Shown here: positions 14,889 through 23,749 of the stretch, piece after piece | How the letters are laid out: each line of letters starts with the position of its first letter | How positions within the stretch are numbered: the stretch's first letter is position 1 | Origin: Anaerolinea sp. | GTDB taxonomy: Bacteria > Chloroflexota > Anaerolineae > Anaerolineales > Villigracilaceae | Length of the DNA stretch: 44,401 nt | Reading direction: 5' to 3' | Assembly: GCA_020047815.1 (NCBI GenBank) | Contig: JAIFNG010000011.1 | Coordinates: forward strand, 1 to 44,401 | Position numbers and translations under genes: made by a program | The notes under the pieces: generated by a model | Databases searched by the model: none | Told to the model about the DNA's origin: nothing | The model's input: the letters and a program-made list of their open reading frames with translations, nothing else

Positions 14889-15911
14889 ATGAAAAATTTT
14901 GACCCAAAATATAACGATATTCCCAAGACTGAAATTCATTGCCATCTCGAAGGTGCGATCCGTACGCAAACCATTATTGATGTAGCGCAAGAATATAAAT
15001 TGAAGTTGCCTGCTTATGAAGTCAGTGAATTGGATAAACACGTAAAAGTATTCGACCAATTACGGGATCTGCAAGCCGTACTGGAAGCCTTCGCCATTTT
15101 TCAAAACAGCATAACTTCACCTGCGGTAGTGGAGCGCATCGCATGGGAATTGTTCGAAGATTCGGCACACCAGAATATAAAATTGTTCGAAGTTCGCTTT
15201 TCGCCCGACTGGGCATTCCACGGCCATAACCTTGACTGGGATGAATCGCTTGAGGCGATTCTGCGGGCAAAAGAACGTGCCGAAATAGAATTCGATATGG
15301 CGATTGGTTTGATCGCCATCACTTCGCGTGGCATGGGCGGGGAGTCATGTGTTAAAACAGTGAATTGGGCGATTCGCAACCGTCAGCATATTCAAGCTGT
15401 TGACCTCGCCGATGGGGAATTGCTCTACCCAATGAATGATTTTTTGAAGCCGATGCTGAAGGCAAAAGATGCCGGTTTGAAAGTGACCATTCATTCCGGG
15501 GAAGATACGCCCGCCTCGGCAGTGTGGGATACCGTCCATGCTTTTCACCCCAACCGCATTGGTCACGGCATTCACTGTATTGAAGATATGAAGGTGGTTG
15601 AGTTGCTCAAGGAGCGCAGCATCACGCTTGAAGTAAACCCCTGGAGTAATTACCTGACCAATTCCGTGCCAACGATTGAGGCGCATCCGCTGAAAAAGTT
15701 GTTCGATCTTGGGGTGCGCGTAACCGTCAATTCGGATGACCCAGAAGTATTAGACACAAATGTCAACAATGAGTATCGTATTGTTCATGAAGTATTGGGT
15801 ATGAGCATGGGCGAGATCGCAACCTGCAATCGTTATGCGTTTGAATCTTCATTTATCGAAGAATCTTCCAGGCAGAGAATCTGGGATAAGTACTTCACTC
15901 TTCCTGCCTGA
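14889..15911 (+). CDS. Adenosine deaminase family protein
   Basis: 340 residues from ATG 14889, with AAGGA 10 nt upstream. The longer frame to 14832 has no ribosome-binding site. TIM-barrel amidohydrolase with Zn ligands H17-x-H19 (EIHCHLEGAIR), His in VTIHSGED with the catalytic Glu of that block, His in RIGHGIHC and Asp in VNSDDPEV. The segment EVNPWSN replaces the EVCPTSN of classical adenosine deaminases, so a related substrate such as adenine, 6-aminodeoxyfutalosine or another 6-aminopurine derivative is possible. It acts in the cytoplasm in purine salvage. It is 95 nt downstream of the M20 hydrolase with no terminator between them. Confidence 0.85.
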   Translation: MKNFDPKYNDIPKTEIHCHLEGAIRTQTIIDVAQEYKLKLPAYEVSELDKHVKVFDQLRDLQAVLEAFAIFQNSITSPAVVERIAWELFEDSAHQNIKLFEVRFSPDWAFHGHNLDWDESLEAILRAKERAEIEFDMAIGLIAITSRGMGGESCVKTVNWAIRNRQHIQAVDLADGELLYPMNDFLKPMLKAKDAGLKVTIHSGEDTPASAVWDTVHAFHPNRIGHGIHCIEDMKVVELLKERSITLEVNPWSNYLTNSVPTIEAHPLKKLFDLGVRVTVNSDDPEVLDTNVNNEYRIVHEVLGMSMGEIATCNRYAFESSFIEESSRQRIWDKYFTLPA

Positions 15912-16223
15912 TCAATAGTGGGATCTTTTCCCAATAAACAGAATCTTTCCACGGCGAGTGCCTTTCCTGCCCAAGCAAGGGCCAGATTTGGCGAGATTGA
16001 ACCCTGCCTCGGCACCGGCCTGAATAAAATCTGCGGTGCCAATTGACGAAGGTCCTGGCCCTGCTGCAACTGGTAATTAAACCCTTTCCCAACACATCAA
16101 ATTATGTAATAATACATATGTCGCATGTATCTTTGTGAACGTGACGACATATCCCAAATTTAGAACGCAAGGCGCGAGGTTGGGGGTGCGCCCAAGCGGA
16201 CTCTACCTTTATCGGAGGGTACC
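15912..16223. other. Intergenic region: possible gene relic and panB leader
   Basis: 312 bases. On the minus strand about 15920-16060 has a 48-codon open stretch with no start codon reading GPSSIGTADF...AEAGFNLAKSG, which could be a gene remnant; I cannot name it. The right part holds an imperfect dyad (ATACAT...ATGTAT near 16112-16130) and, at 16174-16195, a small hairpin (TTGGG-GGTGCG-CCCAA) in the presumed 5' leader of panB. panB has a clear ribosome-binding site, CGGAGGGT. Confidence 0.35.
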
Positions 16224-17108
16224 ATGTCAACAGTTACACCAGTCTCAACCAGCACGTCACAACGAAAAAAGGTGACCACGCTTACGTTTCGTCAAAAAAA
16301 GGAACGCGGCGAGCCGATTACCATGCTGACAGCCTATGACTATCCCACTGCGATGGCGATGGATAGGGCTGGAATTGATTCCATCCTCGTTGGCGATTCA
16401 CTGGCGATGGTGGTGTTGGGCTATGAAAATACATTGCCTGTTACCATGGATGAAATGCTGCACCATGCGCGGGCAGTCTCACGAGGTGCGAAGAGTGCCA
16501 TGCTAATTGGCGACATGCCGTTCATGTCCTATCAAGTCTCTGTGGAAGAAGCGCTTCGCAATGCGGGACGTTTCCTGCAGCAAGCAGGCATGGATGCGGT
16601 AAAACTCGAAGGCGGGCGCGAGCGAGCCGATGCGATACGCAAAATCACAGGTGCGGGCATTCCCGTCATGGGCCATCTCGGACTCACGCCACAATCTGTC
16701 CATCAACTTGGCGGCTTCCGCGCACAGGGCAAAACAGCATCCACTGCGAAACACCTGCTCGAAGATGCGCTAATTCTTGAGGAGGCCGGCGTATTCAGTC
16801 TCGTGCTTGAATCTGTTCCCGCGCGTCTGGCGGAAGTCATCTCCAAACAAATTTCCATTCCAACCATTGGCATCGGCGCTGGTGCTGGATGTGACGGTCA
16901 GGTGCTTGTGACGCATGATCTGCTTGGTCTTTTTGATCGTTTTACACCCAAGTTTGTCAAACAGTATGCAAGCTTCCATGCGGAGATGAGCAAAGCATTT
17001 TCAGAATATATTGACGATGTGGAAACCAAACGCTTCCCATCCATTGAGCATATTATTGAAATGACGGATGATGAGTGGAATCTGTTTCAGGAAGAAATAA
17101 AAAAATAG
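16224..17108 (+). CDS. panB: 3-methyl-2-oxobutanoate hydroxymethyltransferase
   Basis: 294 residues. It catalyses the first step of pantothenate synthesis, adding a hydroxymethyl group from 5,10-methylene-THF to 2-oxoisovalerate to give ketopantoate. Family blocks seen are TMLTAYDYPTA, GIDSILVGDSLAMVVLGY with Mg-binding Asp, LIGDMPFMSY, AVKLEGG, MGHLGLTPQ, and IPTIGIGAGAGCDGQVLV. The active-site Glu is in LVLESVP. Length matches the family plus a slightly extended N-terminus and C-terminal tail. It is followed 61 nt later by panE, so both steps to pantoate are encoded together. panC and panD are not in this window. Cytoplasmic decamer in known homologues. Confidence 0.96.
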   Translation: MSTVTPVSTSTSQRKKVTTLTFRQKKERGEPITMLTAYDYPTAMAMDRAGIDSILVGDSLAMVVLGYENTLPVTMDEMLHHARAVSRGAKSAMLIGDMPFMSYQVSVEEALRNAGRFLQQAGMDAVKLEGGRERADAIRKITGAGIPVMGHLGLTPQSVHQLGGFRAQGKTASTAKHLLEDALILEEAGVFSLVLESVPARLAEVISKQISIPTIGIGAGAGCDGQVLVTHDLLGLFDRFTPKFVKQYASFHAEMSKAFSEYIDDVETKRFPSIEHIIEMTDDEWNLFQEEIKK

Positions 17109-17169
17109 CCCGCATGTCATTGATGGGAGTGTTTGATCCATTGCAATGTCATGTGGAAGGTAGACAAAA

Positions 17170-18066
17170 ATGAATCAGGATGTTTTATTAGTTGGTACTG
17201 GCGCGTTAGCCACTTTGTTCGCGGCACGTCTTGGTGAGGCAGGCCATTCTGTCCACATGCTTGGCACATGGAAGCAAGGACTTCAAGCCTTGCAGGATAA
17301 AGGTGCACGCATCCTGGATGCAGACGGAAAGGAGCGCGCGTACAAAGTTCATGCCACGGATGATCCGCGTGAAGTGAGCGGTGCAAAGTTTGCCATTGTA
17401 TTGGTCAAGTCTTGGCAGACCGAGCGCGCAGCGCATCAACTCAAATTATCGCTTGCAGATGATGGACATGCACTTACCCTGCAAAATGGCCTTGGCAACC
17501 GCGAAACGCTGACGCGCGACCTCGGAACAGACCGGGTTTCATTGGGTGTGACCACCACCGGGGCAACCCTGCTTGCTCCAGGTTTGGTGCAGACAGGCGG
17601 GGAGGGGATTATCTCCATCGAACGGACACAGGCTCTTACTCCGCTCGTAGCGGCTTTGCGTTCATCCGATTTCAATTTGCAAATCGTAGACGATACCCAG
17701 TCGCTGATCTGGGGCAAACTGGTCATCAATGCTGCCATCAACCCGTTGACTGCTTTATTACGCGTCCCAAACGGCGAGTTGTTGGCGCGTCCAATGGTGC
17801 GCAGGATGATGGCTTCCCTGGCGCGTGAAACTGCGGAAGTTGCCGCCGCCGAGCATGTGCATTTGCCGTTTAGCAACCCTGTCAGTGCGGCAGAGGATGT
17901 GGCACGTAAGACTGCCAAGAATCACTCGTCCATGTTTCAGGATGTGCGCCGCGGCGCGCCGACCGAAATTGATGCCATCTGTGGTGCTGTCACAAAGCGG
18001 GCCGAGTTCCATGGAATTGACACACCCTACAATCGAACCTGCTGGCAATTGGTGCGTGCGTTGTAA
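17170..18066 (+). CDS. panE: 2-dehydropantoate 2-reductase
   Basis: 298 residues, ketopantoate reductase (PanE/ApbA). The NADPH-binding Rossmann motif is VGTGALATLFAARL. The C-terminal domain has the catalytic Lys in IWGKLVINAAINPLTALL, and the EIDAICGAV segment carries the conserved Glu. It reduces the PanB product to D-pantoate. Start ATG 17170 follows GGAAGGTAGACAAAA. It is probably co-transcribed with panB. A small hairpin at 18068-18094 follows the stop. Confidence 0.94.
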   Translation: MNQDVLLVGTGALATLFAARLGEAGHSVHMLGTWKQGLQALQDKGARILDADGKERAYKVHATDDPREVSGAKFAIVLVKSWQTERAAHQLKLSLADDGHALTLQNGLGNRETLTRDLGTDRVSLGVTTTGATLLAPGLVQTGGEGIISIERTQALTPLVAALRSSDFNLQIVDDTQSLIWGKLVINAAINPLTALLRVPNGELLARPMVRRMMASLARETAEVAAAEHVHLPFSNPVSAAEDVARKTAKNHSSMFQDVRRGAPTEIDAICGAVTKRAEFHGIDTPYNRTCWQLVRAL

Positions 18067-18067
18067 C

Positions 18068-18094
18068 GCTGTTTGTATCAACTAGATACACAGC
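18068..18094 (+). terminator. Hairpin after panE
   Basis: TGTATC (18074-18079) pairs with GATACA (18085-18090), and GCTG (18068-18071) with CAGC (18091-18094) around a TT bulge. It is followed by CAAAAAG rather than a T run, so it would be a weak terminator. Confidence 0.35.
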
Positions 18095-18108
18095 CAAAAA
18101 GAAACATT

Positions 18109-18202
18109 CGTGTTATATCTACAAAGCCTTGTGGGCTTTGAAGGTGTAACACGGGAATACTTTAATCCCTGTGCTGGAAGAATATAAAATAAATTAAAGT
18201 AT
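18109..18202 (+). promoter_or_regulatory. Structured leader upstream of metH, candidate RNA switch
   Basis: Element 1: CGTGTTA (18109-18115) pairs with TAACACG (18147-18153) and encloses a 7-bp hairpin CAAAGCC/GGCTTTG (18122-18128/18134-18140). Element 2: CACGGGA (18150-18156) pairs with TCCC-t-GTG (18166-18173) and competes with element 1 for bases 18150-18153. Element 3: the 10 nt spanning the loop of element 2 (18157-18166) are perfectly complementary to 18193-18202, giving a pseudoknot or a third alternative. The leader lies 77-170 nt before the metH ATG. It does not carry the conserved sequences of SAM-I, SAH or cobalamin riboswitches as I know them. Confidence 0.4.
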
Positions 18203-18278
18203 AAGAGAGAAAAAATTACCGTTGTCAAACAGATAATTTATCCGTACAAGGTTTGTGAAAAAATAATCAGGAGATTTA

Positions 18279-21200
18279 ATGGCCACGCGCAAATATACCA
18301 ACCGTTGTTACCTCGATGCCCTCGAAAAGAAAGTCCTGGTCTTTGATGGTGCGATGGGAACAAGCCTGCAATTACAAAATCTCACTGCCGAGCATTTTGG
18401 CGGGGAGCAATATAATGGATGTAACGATTACCTTGTCATCTCATATCCCCAGGCCGTGGAGAAAGTCCATCGTTCCTTTCTCGAAGTGGGTGTGGATGTG
18501 CTGGAAACGGACACTTTCCGCTCCAATCGTTTGACGATGATTGAATATGGCTTGCAAGACCGGATCATTGAAATCAATGTCGCTGCAGCTTCCCTTGCCC
18601 GCCGGCTTGCAGATGAATACACAACCCGTACTGCGCAAAAAAGATTTGTTGCAGGCTCCATTGGACCATCAGGCAAACTTCCATCCACCAATGACCCTGA
18701 ACTGTCAAATGTCCAATACGAAGAGTTGATCGACATTTTTTGTGAGCAGGCCGTCGGACTTATTCAGGGCGGTGTGGACATTTTGCTGATCGAAACCTCG
18801 CAGGATATTCTCGAAGTCAAAGCTGCTATCACGGGCATTCATAAAGCGTTCGCTGAGACCCAGCAATATTTGCCGATCCAGGCTCAGGTCACGCTTGATA
18901 CAACTGGACGCATGCTACTGGGCACCGATATTAATGCATCACTTGCAATCCTCGAAGGCATGGGCATTGATGTCATCGGCCTCAACTGCTCCACCGGACC
19001 CGAGCACATGCGTGAACCCATCCGTTTTCTTGGTGAAAATTCCACGCTGCCTGTTTCGTGCATTCCCAACGCCGGGCTTCCGCTCAATGTGGATGGGCAA
19101 GCAGTCTATCCGCTTGAGCCCGAACCCTTCGCAGATGACATGTACGAGTTTGTAACCAGACACAACGTCTCGGTTGTGGGAGGATGCTGTGGTACAACCC
19201 CTGCTCACCTCAAGCTGCTGGTCGAAAAATTGAATCACCACCCTGCCCCAAGCCGACCTTCGTCCTCCGTCGGTTATCTTTCTTCTGCCATGTCTGCCGT
19301 TGCAATGCGGCAGGAACCCGCCCCAACCTTGCTTGGCGAAAGATGCAACGCGCAAGGTTCACGCAAATTCAAGCGCCTTCTGCTTGAAGAGGATTACGAT
19401 GGTATTTTGGAAATTGCTCGTGACCAGGTGGCAGGCGGGGCGCATGCCCTGGATATCTCCGTGGCTGTTACAGAACGTGCCGACGAAGGCGAGCAGATGC
19501 GAAAGGTTGTCAAGAAATTGCAAATGGGCGTGGACGTCCCGCTTGTGATCGATACCACCGAAGTCGACGTGCTCGAGATCGCATTGCAGACCGCACCTGG
19601 GCGTTGTCTCATTAATTCCACGCATCTCGAGTCCGGTCGTGATAAAGCCGATAAGATTTTTGATCTTGCGAGAAAATATAATGCGGCTGTCATCGTCTTG
19701 ACGATTGATGAGAACGGCATGGCAAAGACCGCGCAGCGTAAACTTGAAGTGGCGCAGCGTATTTATGATATCGCTGTGAACGACCACGGACTTAAACCCG
19801 AAGACCTCGTCTTTGATGACCTGACCTTCACCCTCGCCACGGGGGATATTGAATTTGTTGACTCTGCCAAAGAGACCATCGAAGGAATTCGACTCATCAA
19901 ACAAAATTTACCCGGTGTCTTGACTTCGCTTGGCGTAAGTAACTTATCCTTTGGGCTTGCTCCGCAGGCCCGCCCTGTGCTTAACTCTGTCATGCTTTAT
20001 TACTGTGTACAGGCCGGTTTGGATATGGCAATTGTCAATGCCGCGCACGTCAAGCCCTATGCTGAAATTGATACCGAAGAACGTAACCTTTGTGAAGACC
20101 TGATCTTCAACCGCCGCGCAGACGCGCTCCAACTTTTCATTGAACACTTTGAGACTGTACCTGTATCAAACGATTCCACTATTGCTGATCCCACTGAAGG
20201 TATGACTCCTGAACAAAAACTGCATTGGAGCATTCTTCATCGCCATAAAGAAGGCGTTGAAGCGGAAATTGACATCATTATCAATCGTGGCTACATCTGG
20301 AATGAAACCCTGCCTGATCATGGTGCTGGAGTCAGCCCTGCGCCTACAAGACATGAAATTGCCGTTTATACATTGAATAATGTGCTGCTGCCTGCCATGA
20401 AAGAAGTCGGCGATAAGTTCGGCGCAGGAGAATTAATTCTGCCCTTTGTGTTGCAATCTGCTGAAACAATGAAGAAGACCGTCTCCCATCTTGAGAATTT
20501 TCTTGAAAAAGTGGAAGGCGTCACCAAAGGTACAGTTGTAATCGCCACTGTTTACGGCGATGTACATGACATTGGCAAGAACCTTGTCAAGACCATTCTT
20601 GCAAATAATGGCTATACCGTCATCGACCTTGGCAAGCAGGTGCCAGCGGAGACAATCATCACCAAAGCTGTGGAAGCCAACGCGACTGCGATTGGTTTAT
20701 CTGCATTGCTGGTGTCCACATCCAAGCAAATGCCTCTTATTGTCAACGAAATGCATCGCCGTGGACATAAAATCCCAATCCTCATCGGTGGCGCGGCTAT
20801 CAACCGCCGTTTTGGCCGTCGTATCCTCTTCGCCGAGGATGGCAACACCTACGAACCCGGTGTATTCTATTGCAAGGATGCCTTTGAGGGGCTCGATACC
20901 ATGGATTCGTTGATTGATCCAAAGCGTAAGCCCGCCATGCTCGAACAACTTCGCAAAGACGCAGATATGGAAATGGGGCGCGCAGCGAAAGGCGTTGAAC
21001 GTTTAACATCAGATATTCAACGTTCAACCATTGTGCCAGCCCCCATTAGTTTGCCATCGAAGCTGGGTCAAAGAATCGTCAAAAACATGCCACTGGAAAT
21101 GGTACTCAAACATCTTAATATCAACGAGTTGTATCGCCTTTCATGGGGCGCCAAGAACACACATGGCAAAGAATGGGATAAGTTAAAAAAGGAATTCGAC

Positions 21201-21839
21201 ACCCGCCTGGCAAAGATGACCAGGGAGGCGCTCAAGGACAGCTGGCTCAAACCACAAGCGGTGTATGGCTATTTCCCATGTCAGGCGCTTGGAGACGAAC
21301 TGATTGTGTATAACCCTGATACGATCAATGACGGCATACTTGATGAGTTGACACGGCTCACTTGTCCGCGCCAGCCTTATGACGATCATCTTGCGTTGTC
21401 AGATTATTTTGCCTCGCGAGAGTCGGGCAAAATGGATGTGGTTGCATTTCAAGTTGTCACGGTTGGCCTAGAAGCGACCGAGAAATTTGAAAAAATGCAA
21501 GCTGCCAACGACTATACTGAAGCCTACTTCACCCACGGTCTAGCCGTTCAAACTGCCGAAGCGACCGCCAACTACCTGCACCAACATATCCGCCGCGAAC
21601 TTGGAATCGGTGAAGATCAGGGCAAACGTTACTCGTGGGGCTACCCTGCCATACCCGATTTGGAAGATCACTTCAAGATATTTAAGTTGCTTCCCGCCGC
21701 GGAAACAGAACTCGGTATGAGCCTTTCCACGTCGGGACAGCTCATACCTGAGCAATCCACCGCTGCAATCATTGTGCATCATTCCCAGGCGAAGTATTAT
21801 TCGGTGGGCGAGTCGCGAGTTGAACAGCTAATGAAATAA
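18279..21839 (+). CDS. metH: Cobalamin-dependent methionine synthase
   Basis: 1186 residues (E. coli MetH is 1227), all four modules present. The homocysteine domain (about 10-320) has AMGTSLQ, Zn ligands in GLNCSTGP and GGCCGTTP. The pterin-binding domain (about 350-610) has LGERCNAQGS and ALDISV. The cobalamin cap and B12-binding domain (about 645-890) has axial His763 in DVHDIGKN. The reactivation domain (about 940-1180) has RYSWGYPAIPDL for SAM-dependent reductive methylation. It transfers methyl from methyl-THF to homocysteine. The linker after the B12 domain carries a short palindromic insertion (20994-21028). Start ATG 18279 follows TCAGGAG. Preceded by a structured leader and followed by a GC hairpin. 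Confidence 0.97.
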   Translation: MATRKYTNRCYLDALEKKVLVFDGAMGTSLQLQNLTAEHFGGEQYNGCNDYLVISYPQAVEKVHRSFLEVGVDVLETDTFRSNRLTMIEYGLQDRIIEINVAAASLARRLADEYTTRTAQKRFVAGSIGPSGKLPSTNDPELSNVQYEELIDIFCEQAVGLIQGGVDILLIETSQDILEVKAAITGIHKAFAETQQYLPIQAQVTLDTTGRMLLGTDINASLAILEGMGIDVIGLNCSTGPEHMREPIRFLGENSTLPVSCIPNAGLPLNVDGQAVYPLEPEPFADDMYEFVTRHNVSVVGGCCGTTPAHLKLLVEKLNHHPAPSRPSSSVGYLSSAMSAVAMRQEPAPTLLGERCNAQGSRKFKRLLLEEDYDGILEIARDQVAGGAHALDISVAVTERADEGEQMRKVVKKLQMGVDVPLVIDTTEVDVLEIALQTAPGRCLINSTHLESGRDKADKIFDLARKYNAAVIVLTIDENGMAKTAQRKLEVAQRIYDIAVNDHGLKPEDLVFDDLTFTLATGDIEFVDSAKETIEGIRLIKQNLPGVLTSLGVSNLSFGLAPQARPVLNSVMLYYCVQAGLDMAIVNAAHVKPYAEIDTEERNLCEDLIFNRRADALQLFIEHFETVPVSNDSTIADPTEGMTPEQKLHWSILHRHKEGVEAEIDIIINRGYIWNETLPDHGAGVSPAPTRHEIAVYTLNNVLLPAMKEVGDKFGAGELILPFVLQSAETMKKTVSHLENFLEKVEGVTKGTVVIATVYGDVHDIGKNLVKTILANNGYTVIDLGKQVPAETIITKAVEANATAIGLSALLVSTSKQMPLIVNEMHRRGHKIPILIGGAAINRRFGRRILFAEDGNTYEPGVFYCKDAFEGLDTMDSLIDPKRKPAMLEQLRKDADMEMGRAAKGVERLTSDIQRSTIVPAPISLPSKLGQRIVKNMPLEMVLKHLNINELYRLSWGAKNTHGKEWDKLKKEFDTRLAKMTREALKDSWLKPQAVYGYFPCQALGDELIVYNPDTINDGILDELTRLTCPRQPYDDHLALSDYFASRESGKMDVVAFQVVTVGLEATEKFEKMQAANDYTEAYFTHGLAVQTAEATANYLHQHIRRELGIGEDQGKRYSWGYPAIPDLEDHFKIFKLLPAAETELGMSLSTSGQLIPEQSTAAIIVHHSQAKYYSVGESRVEQLMK
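20994..21028. repeat. Inverted repeat inside the metH interdomain linker
   Basis: GTTGAACGTT (20994-21003) and AACGTTCAAC (21019-21028) are a perfect 10-bp inverted repeat with a 15-nt spacer, read in frame as VERLTSDIQRST. It falls in the non-conserved linker between the B12-binding and reactivation domains. Confidence 0.6.
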
Positions 21840-21872
21840 AACCATCGACCAAGCAGAAAGGCAGCTAAATTC

Positions 21873-21901
21873 AAGCCAGCGCCGCACAGCGGCGCTGGCT
21901 T
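21873..21901 (+). terminator. Terminator-like hairpin after metH
   Basis: A perfect 13-bp GC-rich stem (21873-21885 with 21889-21901, arm AAGCCAGCGCCGC) has an ACA loop, 34 nt past the metH stop. Only a short T run (CTTTC) follows. Confidence 0.6.
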
Positions 21902-22055
21902 TCATGTGACACTGGCTTGAGGATTGGTGTTAGCTTAAAAATTTTGATCAGATAGCCACGAAGGCGGGAAAAAATCCGTGCCTTCGTGGTAAATGTTTTT
22001 TGCAGTAGAGTCATTCATGCACTTGCGCTTTTTCTGCGCTACAATCGTCATATCT

Positions 22056-23675
22056 ATGAACCCATTTACTGAATCAATGTTTGTTTTGTTTGCCATCCTG
22101 ACCCTCGGCGCGTGGATCGGTCAATGGTCATGGCGGGGTATTTCGCTGGGAACAGCAGGTGTGCTTTTTGCTGCGCTGGTCTTTGGTCACTTTGGGCTAA
22201 GTGTGCCGAAGGAAGTGATGGATTTCGGGTTGATCTTGTTCGTTTACTCTGTCGGGTTAACGGCAGGGCCGAGTTTCTTTCGCACTTTCCGCCGGCGCGG
22301 GATGCAGTTCGTTGTTCTTGCGTTGGTTATCGTTAGCACTGGGGCAATCCTGACCGCATTGATCGCTTATTTGCTCAGGTTGTCCCCTGCACTTGCGGCA
22401 GGGCTTTACACTGGTGCGCTGACTTGTACTCCTGCACTTGCTGCCGTGCTGGATGCTCTGCATCGACTCTCCCCTGCTGATGCGCCTCTTGCTTCGGTTG
22501 GTTATGGCATTGCCTATCCGTTCAGTATGATCAGCATGGTCCTGTTGATTCAGTTCCTGCCAGTGCTGCTCAAGCGCCCCGTAAAAACCGAGGAGCAGAA
22601 ATGGCTGGCAGAAAAAGCCATTGAAACGCCTGGTCTGGTCGCGCTTCAGTTCCGTATCACCAATCCAAATTGCGATGGGCGTACCGTGGCGGAGGTAAAC
22701 CCGCGGCGGTTGGCACAGGTTAATCTCTCGCGCATCAAACATGGCGAGCGCGTTTTTGCTGCCACCCCAGAATCAATTTTGTATCTCGGTGATGTGGTTA
22801 TGGCGGTTGGTTTGGCTGATGAACTTGATAAGATGACTCTTCTGCTTGGTGAACAAACGGATGAGCGCATGGATGTCAATGCCGAGGTCTTGAGCGTGGA
22901 TGTGGAAGTGATGGACGAGTCTCTGACTGGAAAAACACTTGCAGGTATGCGGGTCTGGGAGCAATTCACGGTTGTTATTACCCGTATTCGCCGCCAGGGG
23001 CTGGAAATTGCACCGCATGGCAATGTAACGCTTGAAATGGGAGATGGCATTCGGGTGGTGGGTGAGAGGTCCGCGGTGGAGGCATTTGTGGGACGGGCGC
23101 AGGGCACACCGCGCCGCGCAAGCGAAACCAGCATGACAGCTTATCTAGTCGGCTTGTTGATCGGCGTACTGATGGGGCTGATCCCTGTACCGCTCGGCGA
23201 GGGTGTGACAGTGAAGTTGGGAATGGCAGGCGGAGTTTTTTTGACCAGTTTGCTGATCGGTCACTTTGGGCGGATCGGACCATTCAGGCTTTACGTCCCC
23301 CCCGCCGCTAAAAACCTGACTCGTGAACTTGGCTTGATGCTTTTTCTGGCAGGCGCCGGTACAAATGCGGGTGCGCATCTGGTGGATGTTCTTCAAGATC
23401 AGGGTTGGATATTACTGTTGGCGGGCGCAAGTATCACCCTGCTATCTGCTCTGGCGGGGCTGTTGGTGATGATAAAAATTTACAAACTAAATCTACTTTC
23501 GGCGATGGGCTCCCTGACTGCCGCCATGACAAATCCACCTGCACTTGCATCTGCCAACAGCCAGACTGAAACTGATCTGCCATCCATTGCTTATGCCAGT
23601 ACTTATCCCGTGGCTTTGATCTTCAAAATTTTACTCGCGCAGGCGTTGGTGGAAATTTTGGGCAGGTTGTTGTAA
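22056..23675 (+). CDS. AspT/YidE-type antiporter with two central RCK_C domains
   Basis: 539 residues from ATG 22056. The longer frame from 21993 adds a non-hydrophobic, non-conserved leader. Layout: about five membrane helices (residues 5-165), a soluble middle of ~190 residues with two TrkA_C/RCK_C domains (about 185-265 and 275-350), then about five or six more helices (370-539). Repeated membrane motifs are LFVYSVGLTAGPSFF with GLYTGALTCTPALAA in the first half, and LMLFLAGAGTNAG with MGSLTAAMTNPPAL in the second. This is the duplicated aspartate:alanine exchanger fold. RCK_C domains usually sense a small ligand or second messenger. The transported substrate cannot be fixed. Transcribed alone, between two terminators. 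Confidence 0.88.
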   Translation: MNPFTESMFVLFAILTLGAWIGQWSWRGISLGTAGVLFAALVFGHFGLSVPKEVMDFGLILFVYSVGLTAGPSFFRTFRRRGMQFVVLALVIVSTGAILTALIAYLLRLSPALAAGLYTGALTCTPALAAVLDALHRLSPADAPLASVGYGIAYPFSMISMVLLIQFLPVLLKRPVKTEEQKWLAEKAIETPGLVALQFRITNPNCDGRTVAEVNPRRLAQVNLSRIKHGERVFAATPESILYLGDVVMAVGLADELDKMTLLLGEQTDERMDVNAEVLSVDVEVMDESLTGKTLAGMRVWEQFTVVITRIRRQGLEIAPHGNVTLEMGDGIRVVGERSAVEAFVGRAQGTPRRASETSMTAYLVGLLIGVLMGLIPVPLGEGVTVKLGMAGGVFLTSLLIGHFGRIGPFRLYVPPAAKNLTRELGLMLFLAGAGTNAGAHLVDVLQDQGWILLLAGASITLLSALAGLLVMIKIYKLNLLSAMGSLTAAMTNPPALASANSQTETDLPSIAYASTYPVALIFKILLAQALVEILGRLL

Positions 23676-23717
23676 TACATAAAGGAGACGGTCACTAATG
23701 ACTGTCTCCTTTATGTA
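23676..23717. terminator. Bidirectional terminator between the antiporter and osmC genes
   Basis: A 19-bp stem with one G-T pair (23676-23694 with 23699-23717) and a CTAA loop directly after the antiporter stop. The convergent osmC gene ends 33 nt further on. A-rich and T-rich flanks fit termination in both directions. Confidence 0.7.
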
Positions 23718-23749
23718 TGGGTATTTTTATTGGAGGGGACGATCGGTTA

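Noticed and set aside
18109..18202. Assigning the metH leader to SAM-I, SAH or cobalamin riboswitches
   Set aside because: The conserved core sequences of these classes are not present, so only a generic structured leader is claimed.
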